Below, in pieces: positions 16,946 through 25,862 of a stretch of 64,000 nt of DNA. Within the stretch, counting starts at the first letter, position 1. Every line of letters starts with the position of its first letter. Below the pieces are notes generated by a model. That model searched no databases. It saw only the letters and a list, made by a program, of their open reading frames with translations, and was not told where the DNA came from. This DNA is from JBBRVW01 sp963784645 (GTDB taxonomy: Bacteria > Actinomycetota > Actinomycetes > JACCUZ01): contig CAWARY010000004.1 in NCBI GenBank assembly GCA_963784645.1, forward strand, positions 8,884 through 72,883. Reading direction: 5' to 3'. The translations under genes were made by a program, and so were the position numbers.

Positions 16946-17215
16946 ATGCGCCCCGGCCGTGCCACGGTCACCCACGTCCTCGCCCCGCACGACGACGGGC
17001 AGTTCCGCGAGGCGACCCTGCTCGACCAGTACCGCTCCCGGCGCGACGGCAGCTGGCGGGTCGTGGTGCGCTACTCCACCGGCGCCGGGCTGACCTACGT
17101 CCGGGCCATGCCCGCCGCCGACTGCCGGCGCCTTGACGATCCGTCCGTGCAGCCGGCCCCGCCAGTGGCGCCCGTCGGGCGACCAGGTGTCCGTCCCGAC
17201 CCGCGGGCCTGGTGA
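16946..17215 (+). CDS. Small hypothetical protein
   Basis: 89 residues from the ATG at 16946, with a GGAGCGAAG ribosome-binding sequence. The central region (GQFREATLLDQYRSRRDGSWRVVVRYST core) reads like a compact beta-rich fold; the tail is Pro- and Arg-rich. I do not recognise the family. It sits between the RTX terminator and the disulfide gene cluster, on the same strand. Confidence 0.55.
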   Translation: MRPGRATVTHVLAPHDDGQFREATLLDQYRSRRDGSWRVVVRYSTGAGLTYVRAMPAADCRRLDDPSVQPAPPVAPVGRPGVRPDPRAW

Positions 17216-17274
17216 GACGGGATGCGCCGGCCCCGGCTACCGGTCGACGTCCTTGTGCCGCGAGTACGCCTCGA

Positions 17275-17280
17275 TAGCCT
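17275..17280 (+). promoter_or_regulatory. -10 box TAGCCT, leaderless promoter of the DUF929 gene
   Basis: TAGCCT is followed by 7 bases and the ATG at 17288. The spacing fixes the true start of the DUF929 gene in the frame that encodes its membrane anchor. Confidence 0.5.
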
Positions 17281-17287
17281 CCAGATT

Positions 17288-18194
17288 ATGACGCAGATCC
17301 CCACGTCGACAGGGCGGGCGGCGGTGGCTGCTCCGCAACGGCGCCGACGGGTGCGGCTCGCCGGTGGCGCGATCGCCCTGGTGCTCGCGATCCTGGTCGG
17401 CCTGGTCGTGTCCTGGGCCGCCGGCGTCGGCTCGGGCTCGCCCGACGGCGGCGGCACATCGGCGGAGCCCGGTCGGCGGGCTCGCCGCGGCGGGTGTGGT
17501 CACCGACGTCACGTCGGTACCGGCTTCGGTGCTCGACCAGATCGGGGTCGGGACCGCCGAGTCCGCGCCGACGAGGATCGACGCGCCGCGGCTGGCCGCC
17601 GACGGCAAGCCGCGGGTGCTCTACGTCGGCGCCGAGTTCTGCCCGTTCTGCGCGGCCGAGCGGTGGCCGCTGGTCGTGGCGCTCTCGAGGTTCGGAACGT
17701 GGTCCGACCTCGGCGCGACGCGCTCCGCGTCCAAGGACGTGTACCCCGAAACGCAGACATTGTCCTTCCACGGCGCGACGTTCACCAGCGATGTGCTGTC
17801 GTTCACCGGGGTGGAGACGACGGGCAACACGCCGGTCGACGGCAGCTATCCGGCGCTCGACAGGCTGACGCCCGCGGACGAGAGGATCGTGCAGGACTAC
17901 AACAAGCCGCCGTACACGCCCGCGGCCGGGAACATCCCCTTCCTCGACGTCGGCGGCCTCTACGTGTCTGCCGGCTCGACCTACAGTCCGAAGGTGCTCC
18001 AGGGCCGGTCGCGGCAGCAGATCGCCGCCTCGCTCGACGACCCGCAGGACCCGGTGGCGGCCGCCATCGGTGGCAGCGCCAACGTGCTGACCGCGGTCCT
18101 GTGCGAGGCGACCGGGGGCAAGCCGGCAGACGTGTGCTCGTCCGCGGGGGTCACGCAGGCCGCAGCCGCGGTGGCCGGAGCGCAGCCGAAGTGA
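17288..18194 (+). CDS. DUF929 thioredoxin-fold protein, frameshifted as read
   Basis: The N-terminus (from ATG 17288) encodes a cytoplasmic Arg-rich start and one membrane helix (GGAIALVLAILVGLVVSW). Around 17468-17470 the reading frame has to shift by one base to continue into the extracellular domain, which then runs intact to the stop at 18192. That domain contains the redox pair CPFC (codons 17640-17651) in VGAEFCPFCAAERWP, typical of DUF929 thiol-disulfide proteins. Removing one C from the CCC at 17468-17470 would restore a ~301-residue protein. Its stop overlaps the GTG start of the VKOR gene. Likely role: exported disulfide exchange with VKOR as oxidant. The shift could be an assembly error. 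Confidence 0.75.
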
Positions 18195-18657
18195 CCGCCG
18201 CCCCCGGTCACCCGGTCATCGTCAGCGCTCCGCGCTGGGCCGGCCCGGTGTCGCTGGCCCTCGCGGTGCTCGGTGTCGCGGTGTCGACGTACCTCACGGT
18301 CGAGCACTACTCGTCGTCGACCACGCTGGCATGCCCCGACACCGGTGTCGTGAACTGCGTCAAGGTGACCACCAGCTCGTACGCCGAGCTGCTCGGCGTC
18401 CCGGTCGCCGTGCTGGGCCTCGCCTACTTCGTCGCGATGACGACCTGCTGTCTGCCGGTCGCGTGGCGCTCGTCGGCGGCCTGGTGCACCGGCTGCGGCT
18501 GGCAACGGTGTCGCTCGGCGCGTTGTTCGTGCTCTACCTCGTGTGGGTGGAGCTCTTCCGGGTCGACGCGATCTGCCTGTGGTGCACCGCGGTGCACGTC
18601 CTCGCGGTGGCGCTGTTCGCGGTCGTCGCCGTCGCCAGCGCGTTGCTGCACGAGTGA
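18191..18657 (+). pseudogene. Vitamin K epoxide reductase (VKOR) family gene, frameshifted as read
   Basis: The GTG at 18191 overlaps the DUF929 stop. The first part (frame of 18191) carries membrane helices and the first Cys pair (CPDTGVVNC) with the conserved Ser/Tyr loop; after roughly 18463-18480 the homology continues in the -1 frame, with two more helices and the catalytic CLWC pair (Cys codons 18574 and 18583) in AICLWCTAVH. The two cysteine pairs needed for quinone-linked oxidation are therefore in different frames. One extra base, for example a G near 18467, would give a ~155-residue intact VKOR that reoxidises the DUF929 partner. Either real decay or an assembly indel. Confidence 0.78.
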
Positions 18658-18736
18658 CGGGGAGTCGCCGCAGCGGGCAGGGCCGATCCGGGACGTAGAG
18701 CTGACCACTCCCTCCGGCGCCTCGCGAAGGACCCTC

Positions 18737-19195
18737 GTGACTCCCAGGACCCGCCTCGACGGGCGAGCCCGCAGCGCCGCTGCGGCGCTGCTCGCCGCCG
18801 TGGCGGTCCTCGGGTCCCTGCTCGCCGGCCCCTCCGTCACCGCGCAGGCCAGCCGCCTCGGGTCGGTGGCCGGCTCACCGGTGGCCAGGGCCGCGGCTGC
18901 GGCCGGCGTCGGGAATCGCGAGCACCGGGACGCCCGCGGGGGCGCCCGGCCACCGTCACGCCGAGGTCAGCGGGAGCAGTCCGTCGCCGGCAGCGGCCGG
19001 TTCGTCGTCGGGACCGTCCTGCGCCGCGCCCTCGGGCACGGGACGGCGCCGTTGTCCGGGGTCACGGCGGCGGCCGTGCTGCTCGGTGCTCTCGTCACCG
19101 TGGGCTCGGTGCGAGCCGGCCGCTCCGCGCCGCGACGTCGGCGCGCGCCGGCAGCACACCGCGACCGGGCACCGCCGGCGCTCGCGCTCGCCTGA
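18737..19195 (+). CDS. Hypothetical exported, membrane-anchored protein
   Basis: 152 residues from a GTG at 18737 with a GAAGGA ribosome-binding sequence. There is a signal-type hydrophobic stretch (AAAALLAAVAVLGSLLAG) near residue 20 and a second helix (VTAAAVLLGALVTVGSV) near the C-terminus, followed by an Arg-rich cytoplasmic tail. The middle is Arg/Gly-rich. No family was recognised. It sits between the VKOR and SecDF genes in the same direction, 79 bases after VKOR, and may belong to that unit. Confidence 0.55.
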   Translation: MTPRTRLDGRARSAAAALLAAVAVLGSLLAGPSVTAQASRLGSVAGSPVARAAAAAGVGNREHRDARGGARPPSRRGQREQSVAGSGRFVVGTVLRRALGHGTAPLSGVTAAAVLLGALVTVGSVRAGRSAPRRRRAPAAHRDRAPPALALA

Positions 19196-19332
19196 CACCG
19201 CAGCACCCGCAGCGCCGTACACCATCGCAGCCCGCCGACCGTCTCTCGCGCGTCGGCCGCCGCGCCGTACCCGTCCCGCCCGCACGTGCCGTGCCGACCG
19301 CGCACGCCGTGCCCGGTGCCCGGAGGCACTCC

Positions 19333-21672
19333 TTGTCCGCACCAGTCGTCCGCGCCCTGCTCGCCCTCGGCATCGTCGCCGGGGCCGTCTGGGTCTCCGT
19401 CACCACACCCGCCCGTCTCGGCCTCGACCTCAAAGGCGGTACCCAGATCGTCCTGGAGACCCGGGACAGCCCCACCGTCAAGGCCGGCACCGAGTCCACC
19501 GACCGGGCCGTGGAGGTGCTCCGCCGCCGGGTCGACGCGCTCGGCGTGTCCGAGCCGTCCCTGACCCGCTCGGGGGAGCGCCGCATCATCGTCGAGCTGC
19601 CGGGTGTCCAGGACCCACGGGAGGCCGCCGAGGTCATCGGCCGCACCGCCCAGCTCACGTTCCACCCCGTTCTCGGGGTCGAGGTGCCGGCTCCCTCCAC
19701 GTCCACCCCCGCCACGTCCGCATCGCCGGCGCCGTCCCCCTCGGCCGCTCCCGGCGAGGCCGAGCGAGTGGTCACCGACGAGAGCGGGCAGGACATCCGG
19801 ATCGCCGCGGCCGCGCTGACCGGTGAGGGCGTGAAGGGCGCGTCCGCGGAGATCGATCCGCAGGGGCTGGGCGGCTGGTTCGTGTCCCTCGACTTCCGCG
19901 GGTCCGGCGGAGCGGCGTGGCAGGACCTGACAGGGGCCGCCGCCTGCGCACCGCCCGGTGATCCCACCCGTCGCGTCGCGATCGTCCTCGACGAGCAGGT
20001 CATCTCCTCGCCGCAGGTCGACCCCTCGGTGGCCTGCGACGTCGGCATCCCCGGGGGCTCCACGCAGATCACCGGCTCGTTCACGCCGGACGAGGCGAAG
20101 GACCTCGCCGCCCTGATCCGTGGCGGCGCCCTGCCGGTTCCGGTCGAGGTGATCGAGCAGCGCACGGTCGGCCCGACGCTGGGCGCTGCCGCGATCGACG
20201 CCAGTGCCAAGGCCGCAGCAATCGGCGTCGCCCTGACAGCGTTGTTCATCGTGGTCATGTACCGGCTGCTCGGCGGCCTCGCCGTGGTGGCCCTCGCCTG
20301 CTACGCCGTCATCGCCTACGGCGCCCTGGTGGCACTCGGCGCGACGCTGACGCTGCCCGGCCTGGCCGGCTTCGTGCTCGCGATCGGCATGGCGATCGAC
20401 GCGAACGTGCTCGTCTTCGAACGGGCCCGGGAGGAGTACGCCGCCCAGCGGACCAAGGGGCTGCGGCCCGCGATCACCGCCGGCTTCACCAGGGCCTGGA
20501 GCGCGATCATCGACTCCAACGTCACGACGCTGCTCGCCGCCGGTCTGCTGTTCTTCCTGGCGTCCGGGCCGGTCCGGGGTTTCGGCGTCACGCTCGCGAT
20601 CGGCGTGCTCGCCTCGATGCTGTCGGCGCTGGTCATCACCCGGGTGCTGGCCGACTGGGCGGTGCGCCGGAAGGGCGTCGCGCGGCGGCCGGAGATCACC
20701 GGCATCGCGTTGCCCGGCCGGGTGCGCACCTGGCTGGCGGAGCGCGACCCGGACCTGATGCGGCACGGTCGCCGCTGGCTGGCCGGGTCGGCCGTCGCCC
20801 TCGTCCTCGCCGTGTCCGGAATCGCCTGGCGCGGGCTCGACCTGGGTGTCGAGTTCACGGGTGGCCGGCTGGTCGAGTACTCCCTGTCGTCCCCGCTCTC
20901 GGTGGACGACGCGCGCGAGGTCGTGTCGGACGCCGGCTTCCCGCGGGCGGTGGTGCAGGAGAGCGGTGCCGACAACCTCTCGGTCCGCACCGGCGACATG
21001 ACCAACGACCAGGAGGCGCAGGTGCGCGTGGCGCTCGCCGAAGCCTCCGACGGCGACGTCACCAAGCAGCGGGACGAGCTGATCGGTCCGAGCCTCGGCG
21101 ACGAGCTGCGGCAGAAGGCACTGATCGCGCTCGGCGTCGCGCTGCTCGTGCAGATGGCCTACCTGGCCATCCGGTTCCGCTGGACGTTCGGTGCGGCCGC
21201 CGTGGCTGCCATGACACACGACGCGCTGCTGCTGGTCGGTGTCTTCGCCTGGCTCGGGAAACCGGTCGACGGGGTCTTCCTCGCCGCCCTGCTCACCGTC
21301 ATCGGGTACTCCGTCAACGACAGTGTGGTCGTGTTCGACCGGGTCCGCGAGCTGTGGGGCTCGCAGCGCCGCCGCGGCTTCGACCGGGTCGTGAACTCGG
21401 CGATCCTGCAGACCGTGCCGCGCACCGTCAACACCGGGCTCGGAGCGGTGTTCATCCTCGCGGCGCTGGCCTTCCTGGGCGGTGACTCCCTCACCGACTT
21501 CGCGATCGCGCTGCTGATCGGGATCGCCGTGGGTACCTACTCCTCGATGTTCACCGCGGGCCCGCTGGTGCTCGAGCTGGAGAAGCGGAGCCCGTCGCCG
21601 CCGCCTCAGGTGCGTACGCCGTCGGCCGCCCGGCAGCGGGAGCGGCGCGACAGCAGCGGGGCAGTTGTCTGA
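19333..21672 (+). CDS. secDF: Single-chain SecDF preprotein translocase accessory protein
   Basis: 779 residues from a TTG at 19333, chosen for the GGAGG 7 bases upstream; a GTG at 19291 is also in frame. The SecD half has the D1 motif GLDLKGGTQIVLE, the P1 domain with RRRVDALGVSEP, and a Pro/Ser/Ala-rich insertion (near residues 115-140), then six helices including FVLAIGMAIDANVLVFERAREE. The SecF half follows in the same chain: GLDLGVEFTGG, YLAIRFRWTFGAAAVAAMTHDALLLVG, and GYSVNDSVVVFDRVRE, with Asp/Arg residues of the proton path. It uses the proton gradient to complete protein export. Most actinobacteria have separate secD and secF, so this may be an extra copy. Confidence 0.9.
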   Translation: MSAPVVRALLALGIVAGAVWVSVTTPARLGLDLKGGTQIVLETRDSPTVKAGTESTDRAVEVLRRRVDALGVSEPSLTRSGERRIIVELPGVQDPREAAEVIGRTAQLTFHPVLGVEVPAPSTSTPATSASPAPSPSAAPGEAERVVTDESGQDIRIAAAALTGEGVKGASAEIDPQGLGGWFVSLDFRGSGGAAWQDLTGAAACAPPGDPTRRVAIVLDEQVISSPQVDPSVACDVGIPGGSTQITGSFTPDEAKDLAALIRGGALPVPVEVIEQRTVGPTLGAAAIDASAKAAAIGVALTALFIVVMYRLLGGLAVVALACYAVIAYGALVALGATLTLPGLAGFVLAIGMAIDANVLVFERAREEYAAQRTKGLRPAITAGFTRAWSAIIDSNVTTLLAAGLLFFLASGPVRGFGVTLAIGVLASMLSALVITRVLADWAVRRKGVARRPEITGIALPGRVRTWLAERDPDLMRHGRRWLAGSAVALVLAVSGIAWRGLDLGVEFTGGRLVEYSLSSPLSVDDAREVVSDAGFPRAVVQESGADNLSVRTGDMTNDQEAQVRVALAEASDGDVTKQRDELIGPSLGDELRQKALIALGVALLVQMAYLAIRFRWTFGAAAVAAMTHDALLLVGVFAWLGKPVDGVFLAALLTVIGYSVNDSVVVFDRVRELWGSQRRRGFDRVVNSAILQTVPRTVNTGLGAVFILAALAFLGGDSLTDFAIALLIGIAVGTYSSMFTAGPLVLELEKRSPSPPPQVRTPSAARQRERRDSSGAVV

Positions 21673-21719
21673 CGGATGGTCGTTTGACCAGGTGACGCAC
21701 GTCCTGTTCGCTGCGCGGT

Positions 21720-23078
21720 GTGCCCCGCAGCGAGCAGGACGTCGTCCCGCTCCGCGCAGCGGTGAAGGTCTGGACCCTGGTCGCGCTGCAGTCGTTCGGG
21801 GGACCGGCCGGCCAGATCGCCGTCATGCAGAAGGTGCTGGTCGACGAGCGCCGGTGGATCGGCCGCGGCCGCTTCCTGCACGCGCTGAACTTCTGCACCA
21901 TCCTGCCCGGACCGGAGGCCACCCAGCTCGCGGTCTACATCGGCTGGCTGCTCAACGGCGTCCGCGGGGGGCTGCTGGCGGGTTGGCTGTTCGTGCTGCC
22001 GGGCGCCCTCGCCATCTACGCGCTGTCTGCTGTGTACGTCGCGTTCGGCGACACCACCGCGGTCACGGCACTGTTCGCCGGCATCGCCCCCGCGGTGCTG
22101 GCGATCGTCGCGCAGGCGGTCGTCCGCATCGGTGGCCGCGCGCTGGGGAGCCCCGCGCTGGTGGTCGTCGCCGTGGTGGCGTTCGCGTCCCTCGCGCTGT
22201 TCAGGGTCCCGTTCCCGCTGGTGGTGCTGGCTGCGGGGGTGGTGGGTGGGCTCCTGGGGCGGCACCGACCCGGCGCCACGACGTCAAGCGCGAGGGAGGA
22301 CGACGGTCCCGCGCCGCTCATCGATGACGGGGCCCTGCACGAGGACCGGCACACCCTCGGCCGCACCGGCCGGATCCTCGCGGTCGGGATGGCGGCGTGG
22401 TGGCTGCCCGTGCTGCTGGCCGTCGTGCTGACCGGTCGCGGCAGCACGCTCTCGACGGAGGGCCTGTTCTTCTCCGGCACGGCGATGGTGACGTTCGGCG
22501 GCGCGTACGCCGTGCTCTCCTACGTCGCCCAGCACGCCGTCCAGACCTACGGCTGGCTGGGCCCGGGTGAGATGGTGCGCGGCCTCGGTCTCGCGGAGAC
22601 CACGCCGGGCCCGCTCATCATGGTGCTGCAGTTCGTCGGCTTCCTCGGCGCCTACCGCGACCCGGGCTCCCTCGACCCGTGGGTCGCGGCGACCCTCGGT
22701 GCCCTGCTCACGACGTGGGTGACGTTCGTACCCGCGATGTTGCTCGTCTTCCTCGGGGCGCCGTACGTCGAGCGGTTGCGCAGCAACCGCTCGGTGGCGG
22801 CAGCACTGGCCGGGGTGACGGCCGCCGTCGTCGGGGTGATCGCGAACCTCGCGCTGTTCTTCGCCCTGCACACGCTGTTCGACACGGTCGAGCGGCAGGA
22901 CGCCGGTCCGCTGCACGTCGACGTCCCGGACCTGTCGACCCTGCGGCCGCTCGGTCTCGTCGTCGCAGTGCTCGCAGCCGCGCTGCTCTTCCGGCTGAGG
23001 TGGTCGGTGCTGCGCACCCTCGGCGCCTGTGCCCTCGTCGGCCTCGCCGCCGCCGCTGCCGGGCTGCCGCTGACCTGA
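21720..23078 (+). CDS. chrA: Chromate transporter ChrA
   Basis: 452 residues from a GTG at 21720, 47 bases after SecDF. Two homologous halves of about six helices each are visible; the first has SFGGPAGQIAVMQ and the second FGGAYAVLSYV, the paired signature of long-chain (LCHR) ChrA proteins. Between them lies a charged linker (about residues 185-215). These proteins export chromate using the proton gradient. No chromate-responsive regulator is nearby. Confidence 0.9.
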   Translation: MPRSEQDVVPLRAAVKVWTLVALQSFGGPAGQIAVMQKVLVDERRWIGRGRFLHALNFCTILPGPEATQLAVYIGWLLNGVRGGLLAGWLFVLPGALAIYALSAVYVAFGDTTAVTALFAGIAPAVLAIVAQAVVRIGGRALGSPALVVVAVVAFASLALFRVPFPLVVLAAGVVGGLLGRHRPGATTSSAREDDGPAPLIDDGALHEDRHTLGRTGRILAVGMAAWWLPVLLAVVLTGRGSTLSTEGLFFSGTAMVTFGGAYAVLSYVAQHAVQTYGWLGPGEMVRGLGLAETTPGPLIMVLQFVGFLGAYRDPGSLDPWVAATLGALLTTWVTFVPAMLLVFLGAPYVERLRSNRSVAAALAGVTAAVVGVIANLALFFALHTLFDTVERQDAGPLHVDVPDLSTLRPLGLVVAVLAAALLFRLRWSVLRTLGACALVGLAAAAAGLPLT

Positions 23079-23249
23079 CCGTCAGGGGCTGGGAACGCTC
23101 TCGCCTGCCCGGCTCGAGCCGTCCGGCGGCACGGTGTCGGTGCGCTCACCGAGCAAACGGTCCGAACCGGTTGACGGCGCGCCGGGAGCCGCTCATCATC
23201 GTCCCGATCGACCCCTGCCCCATGAACCTCCCCGGACCCGGAGGCAGTC

Positions 23250-23582
23250 ATGATGCGTGATACGGGAAACCCACGGGAAGCCGACCGGACGACGTTCGCA
23301 CGTCGGCAGGACGTGCTGACCAGTCGGGAGGCGGCGCTCGACCGGCGGATCTCCGACGTCGAGACGCTCCTGGGACGGGCCCTCGAGCGCGACCAGCGAG
23401 CGGAACAGCGGGACCGGCGCGCCGAACAGCGCGACCTGGCCGCCGGGGCCCGCACTCCTGGCTGCCCGGAGGAGGCTGCCGCGGCGGCGGCCGACCGTGC
23501 GCAGTCAGCCCTGGACCGCTATCAGGCCGGCGTGGACCGCGACCTCAGCGCAGGCGATCGCGTCGACCTGCACGGCTCGTAG
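23250..23582 (+). CDS. Small highly charged coiled-coil protein
   Basis: 110 residues from the ATG at 23250, with a GGAGG ribosome-binding site. It is almost entirely helical and charged, with repeated RDQRAEQRDRRAEQRD-type units. The same kind of Arg/Asp/Ala repeat is known as an N-terminal extension of some actinobacterial GGDEF proteins, so this may be a stand-alone relative. The function is unknown. An AT-rich hairpin follows. Confidence 0.6.
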   Translation: MMRDTGNPREADRTTFARRQDVLTSREAALDRRISDVETLLGRALERDQRAEQRDRRAEQRDLAAGARTPGCPEEAAAAAADRAQSALDRYQAGVDRDLSAGDRVDLHGS

Positions 23583-23595
23583 GCGGCCGATCCGA

Positions 23596-23644
23596 GATCC
23601 ACAGCGGATCTGTGTGAGTTTTTCCTATAGATCCGCTGTGGATC
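23596..23644. terminator. 16-bp perfect stem with AT-rich 17-base loop
   Basis: GATCCACAGCGGATCT (23596-23611) pairs with 23629-23644; the loop contains GTTTTTCC and TATA-like bases, striking in this GC-rich DNA. It lies between the small coiled-coil gene and the convergent antiporter stop at 23650, so termination is the simplest role, though the T run is in the loop rather than after the stem. Confidence 0.6.
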
Positions 23645-23649
23645 AAGGA

Positions 23650-25176
23650 TCAGTCCCGCCGGGGTGGCCGGCGCGGCGTCTTCCAGTCCGCCAGCCGACC
23701 GCCGCGCGTCACCGCGCGCAGCCGCCGCTCGACCTCGGCGCGCACCGACTCCGTCGCCACGAGCAGCAGGTCGTCACCCACCTGGAGCGGGGTGCTCGAC
23801 GCCGGGACGAACGCCTGCCCGGCGCGGACGACGAGGGTGACCGCGGCTCCCTTCGGCAGGTTCAGCTCGACCACCTCGACGCCGGCCAGCCCGGAGCCTT
23901 CGGACACGTGCACCTGCAGCAGGTCCGCGTCGACCCGGGTGAGCGGCGACGACTCGATGTCCAGCTGCTGGGTCTCGCCCTCGGCGACCAGCCCGAGCCG
24001 GCGGGCGACCCACGGCAGGGTGGGCGCCTGCACCAGCGTGAAGACCACGACGAGGACGAAGACCAGGTTGAACACCTCCTGGTCGGCCGTCACGGTCGCG
24101 AGCACGACCGGCACGGCGCCGCGCAGCCCGGCCCAGGAGAGCAGTGCGCGGTCCTTGCGGGAGGTCGGGAAGTGCCACCAGGGCGGGAAGGAGAGCCGCC
24201 CGAGGGGACGCTGGAACGGCAGCAGCGAGATGACCACCGACAGCGGTCGCGCCACCACGAGCAGCACGAGTCCGATGCCCAGAGCCGGCAGGACCGAGGA
24301 CCCGAGGTCGGCCGGTGTCGCCAGCAGCCCCAGCATCACGAACAGGCCGATCTGGGCCAGCCAGGCGGCGCCCTCGACGAAGCCGCGGGTGGCCGGCCGG
24401 TGCGGCAGCCGGACGTTGCCCAGCACCAGTGCGGCGAGGTAGACCGCGAGGAAACCGCTGCCGTGGGCGACCGACGCTGCCCCGTAGGCCGTGACGCAGA
24501 GCGCCAGCACAGCGAGCGGATAGAGGCCGGACGAGGGGAGGGCGATCCGCCGGACCCCCCAGGCACCGGCGAAGCCGACGGCGATGCCCACGACCGCGCC
24601 CAGCGCGAGCTCGTAGGCGATGAGGAGGAGCAGCCCCCACCAGGTCGGGGCGCCGGACCCGGCGAGCGCGACGACGAGGATGACGACCGGGGCGTCGTTG
24701 AACCCCGACTCGGCCTCGAGCAGCCCGCCGAGACGCGGTGGCAGCGGCACCTTGCGCAGGACCGAGAACACGGCCGCGGAGTCGGTCGGCGCCACCACGG
24801 CACCGATGAGCAGCGCGTCGCGCCAGCTGACGTCCAGCAGCAGGTGCGCGGCCCCGCCGACGACGGCCACCGAGACCGCCGTGCCCACCGTCGACAGCGC
24901 GGCTGCCGCCGGCACGGTCGCCCGGATGCCCGACCAGGAGGTCGTGAGACCGCCTTCGGCGAGGATCACGACGAGCGCGGCGAAGCCCAGCGCGCGCGCG
25001 AGGGCAGCGTCGTCGAAGTCGAGCCCGAGCGCGTTCTCGCCGAGGACCAGGCCGAGGCCCAGGTACAGCAGCAGGCTCGGGAGCCCGCTGCGCACGGCCA
25101 GCCGTGCCGCGGCGATGGACACCAGGAGGACGACCGCCCCGACCAGCAGGTACACGTCCAGCTCGTGGGTGCTCAC
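23650..25176 (-). CDS. K+/H+ (CPA1-type) antiporter with TrkA-C domain
   Basis: 508 residues from the GTG at 25176, overlapping the upstream cyclo-ligase stop by 4 bases. About 12-13 membrane helices include the ion-site segments VVAPTDSAAVFSVL and EAESGFNDAPVVILV, with the Asp residues typical of CPA1 exchangers; a cytoplasmic TrkA-C (RCK-C) domain occupies roughly residues 395-475. This is the NhaP2/KhtU/CvrA group of potassium-proton antiporters, used in pH and potassium homeostasis and gated by ligand binding to the TrkA-C domain. The long upstream open frame to 25839 is noncoding shadow. Confidence 0.88.
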   Translation of the reverse strand: MSTHELDVYLLVGAVVLLVSIAAARLAVRSGLPSLLLYLGLGLVLGENALGLDFDDAALARALGFAALVVILAEGGLTTSWSGIRATVPAAAALSTVGTAVSVAVVGGAAHLLLDVSWRDALLIGAVVAPTDSAAVFSVLRKVPLPPRLGGLLEAESGFNDAPVVILVVALAGSGAPTWWGLLLLIAYELALGAVVGIAVGFAGAWGVRRIALPSSGLYPLAVLALCVTAYGAASVAHGSGFLAVYLAALVLGNVRLPHRPATRGFVEGAAWLAQIGLFVMLGLLATPADLGSSVLPALGIGLVLLVVARPLSVVISLLPFQRPLGRLSFPPWWHFPTSRKDRALLSWAGLRGAVPVVLATVTADQEVFNLVFVLVVVFTLVQAPTLPWVARRLGLVAEGETQQLDIESSPLTRVDADLLQVHVSEGSGLAGVEVVELNLPKGAAVTLVVRAGQAFVPASSTPLQVGDDLLLVATESVRAEVERRLRAVTRGGRLADWKTPRRPPRRD

Positions 25177-25778
25177 GCGGGCGGGCCCGGCCGGTGCACG
25201 CGCGAGGGGGTCACGGCCACCGTGACCCGACGGTCGTGTGGTTCCGCGGGTACGACGGGCAGCAGCTCGCCGTCGTAGAGGAGCGCGACGACCGGGCGAC
25301 CGGGCACCACCCGCGCCAGCGCCCGGTCGTACGAGCCGCCGCCGCGGCCCAGCCGGGTGCCGTCCAGTCCCACGGCCAGGGCGGGCACCACCACGGCGTC
25401 GGCGTCGGCGACCGCGGCCAGGCCCAGGAACGGGCCCCCCGGTGCCGGGATCCCCCGTGCGGCGGGCGACAGATGTTCCCGCCCTGCGTAGATTGCCCAG
25501 TCGAGGTCGAGATCGTGCCGGACGACCGGCAGCAGAACGGTGACGTCCCTCGACCGGAGCACGTCCAGGAGCTCGGCGGTGCCCGGTTCGGTGCCGATGG
25601 AGACGTAGAGAGCGACAGTCCGTGCGGCCGAGAGCTCGGGAAGGGAGAGCACAGCGGCGGTGATCGAGGTGGAGGCAGCAGCGCGCTCCGGGCCCGAGGC
25701 GGCCCGGCGCGCGGCGATGACGCCCGCCCTGAGCCCGGCCTTGCCCTGCGCCACGTCGCCCTCCGTCACGGCCGCCAC
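25173..25778 (-). CDS. 5-formyltetrahydrofolate cyclo-ligase
   Basis: 201 residues from a GTG at 25778 (a second GTG lies three codons in). The conserved LGRGGGSYDRALA motif of the ATP site and the VVPALAVGLDGTRLG strand before it identify the family. The enzyme uses ATP to convert 5-formyl-THF to 5,10-methenyl-THF, recycling folate. It is divergent from the GGDEF gene and galU and coupled by GTGA overlap to the antiporter. In many actinomycetes this gene is divergently placed beside galU-moeA, as here. Confidence 0.9.
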   Translation of the reverse strand: MAAVTEGDVAQGKAGLRAGVIAARRAASGPERAAASTSITAAVLSLPELSAARTVALYVSIGTEPGTAELLDVLRSRDVTVLLPVVRHDLDLDWAIYAGREHLSPAARGIPAPGGPFLGLAAVADADAVVVPALAVGLDGTRLGRGGGSYDRALARVVPGRPVVALLYDGELLPVVPAEPHDRRVTVAVTPSRVHRPGPPA

Positions 25779-25862
25779 CCTGCGATCGTCCCAGGACCCG
25801 CCTCCTGCGGTCAGGTCCGACCGCCGGGCGGGACGGCACGGCCGCGGCCAGGGGGAGGGCCG

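Noticed and set aside
18967..21219. 750-codon open frame on the minus strand
   Set aside because: It is antisense to SecDF, rich in His/Arg/Gly with no domain, and arises from GC-biased third positions of the real gene.
19333..21672. RND/MMPL-type transporter
   Set aside because: The D1 motif GLDLKGG, P1 domain and GVEFTGG of SecD and SecF identify SecDF specifically.
23596..23644. Phage attachment site
   Set aside because: No integrase, no second copy in the window and no tRNA nearby.
23497..25278. 593-codon plus-strand frame over the antiporter
   Set aside because: Antisense to the well-supported antiporter and without recognisable features.
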